DNA of 64,000 nucleotides from Apteryx mantelli (lineage: Eukaryota > Chordata > Aves > Apterygiformes > Apterygidae). Positions 63,585-64,000 of the stretch are shown in pieces; position 1 is the stretch's first letter, and each line of letters opens with the position of its first letter. The position numbers and the translations under genes are program-made. The DNA is taken from NCBI RefSeq assembly GCF_036417845.1, contig NC_089981.1, positions 77,541,268 to 77,605,267 on the forward strand, given 5' to 3'. The notes beneath the pieces were generated by a model, which worked only from the letters and a program-made list of their open reading frames with translations, was not told the DNA's origin and did not search any database.

Positions 63585-63678
63585 ATGTTGACATGTAACA
63601 GAGCTGGCAGCAGGATGGTGGTTGATGCAGCCAATTCCAATGGGCCGTTCCAGCCCGTGGCCCTTTTGCATATTAGAG
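63585..63678 (+). CDS. PPP2R5C: PPP2R5C alternative first coding exon (internal promoter isoform)
   Basis: This exon encodes 31 residues starting [16 protein letters not shown] and ending VALLHIR, then one base before a GTGAGT donor at 63679. It is the N-terminus of the common B56-gamma isoforms. Relative to the mammalian sequence as I remember it there are conservative changes only, such as K to R at residue 6 and V to A at residue 26. It ends in phase 1, like the exon ending at 50308, so the two are mutually exclusive starts feeding one downstream exon. A TAG stop sits directly before the ATG in frame, so no N-terminal extension is possible. The first ATG has a weak context (T at -3, T at +4). 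Met11 at 63615 has a strong one (A at -3, G at +4), so a shorter form starting MVVDAA is plausible by leaky scanning. Confidence 0.95.
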
Positions 63679-64000
63679 GTGAGTTATTGTGTGTGTTTTG
63701 GTGAATCGCAGCCCTCTCGGACTAGCTAATAAATGGCTATTGTGATCCTCAGATAAGGGCAGCAGGAAGTCCTTTGTAGCAGAATCCATTTCGGTTTATT
63801 ACAGGCTCAATAAAATCGGGGAATATAGAAGCTAGTTCGCTATTAAATGCGATTTGGAAGATTTAAGGATTCGTAGAGGCATTACATAGTTAAAAGCAGG
63901 TTTTGCTGCTTTCTGCTGTAGCTCTCCCATCCCCCTTTCAAGCTGTGCTGATGTCAAAGGATGTGAAGTCACTACCCCAGAAAGGTATTGAGTGGGGGGA
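63679..64000 (+). other. Intron following the alternative first exon (truncated by window end)
   Basis: It begins with a GTGAGT donor at 63679. The remaining 322 bases contain no recognised repeat or exon. The next shared B56-gamma exon lies outside the window. Confidence 0.8.

Noticed and set aside
1-64000. tRNA, rRNA, microRNA cluster or CRISPR array
   Set aside because: No cloverleaf with a convincing B-box, no rRNA sequence, and no regular repeat-spacer pattern was seen by eye. A covariance-model search was not possible, so small hairpin RNAs cannot be excluded.

Overview
The window looks like bird nuclear DNA. It is AT-rich, gene-poor and intron-rich. The dominant repeats are CR1 LINEs that end in the ATTCTGTG-type octamer repeats typical of avian CR1, there is a compact solo retroviral LTR, and I saw no mammalian SINE families. 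I cannot name the species.

The only protein-coding gene I can support is the 5' part of PPP2R5C, the B56-gamma regulatory subunit of protein phosphatase 2A, on the + strand. Four features identify it: an upstream first coding exon (30310-30336, MPNKNKKEK), a second exon (31991-32056), a third exon (50149-50308, ending [10 protein letters not shown]), and an alternative first exon (63585-63678, [20 protein letters not shown]...). Exon 3 and the alternative first exon both end in phase 1. Each could therefore splice to the same downstream exon, which lies outside the window. The gene thus has two promoters about 33 kb apart. Each sits in a GC-rich island (about 29.63-30.96 kb and 63.26-63.51 kb), and each carries a CCAAT box inside an almost identical block of about 22 bp.

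Layout. 1-29.6 kb: intergenic, with no supportable gene. It holds a 5'-truncated CR1 with an open reverse-transcriptase frame (2783-4302), a short reversed CR1 piece (6908-7240), a solo LTR with a 6-bp target-site duplication (14806-15157), old CR1 scraps (15690-15830, 16286-16350) and a GC-rich LTR-like repeat (about 25156-25832). 29.6-31 kb: CpG island, upstream promoter and exon 1. 30337-31990: intron 1. 32057-50148: intron 2, with a badly decayed non-CR1 LINE reverse transcriptase (about 42.48-44.33 kb) and an RFX-type X-box palindrome at 47731. 50309-63.1 kb: the next intron, with a second CR1 on the minus strand (51882-53612) that has a 2-bp frameshift, and an old CR1 (61.5-62.1 kb). 63.1-63.68 kb: internal promoter, short upstream ORF and alternative first exon. 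The rest is intron.

Most other open frames are shadows of CR1, of the CpG islands, or chance frames. I found no CRISPR, operon-like or novel multi-gene system. The best leads are the paired promoter blocks, the start-codon arrangement of the internal first exon, the decayed non-CR1 LINE and the X-box.
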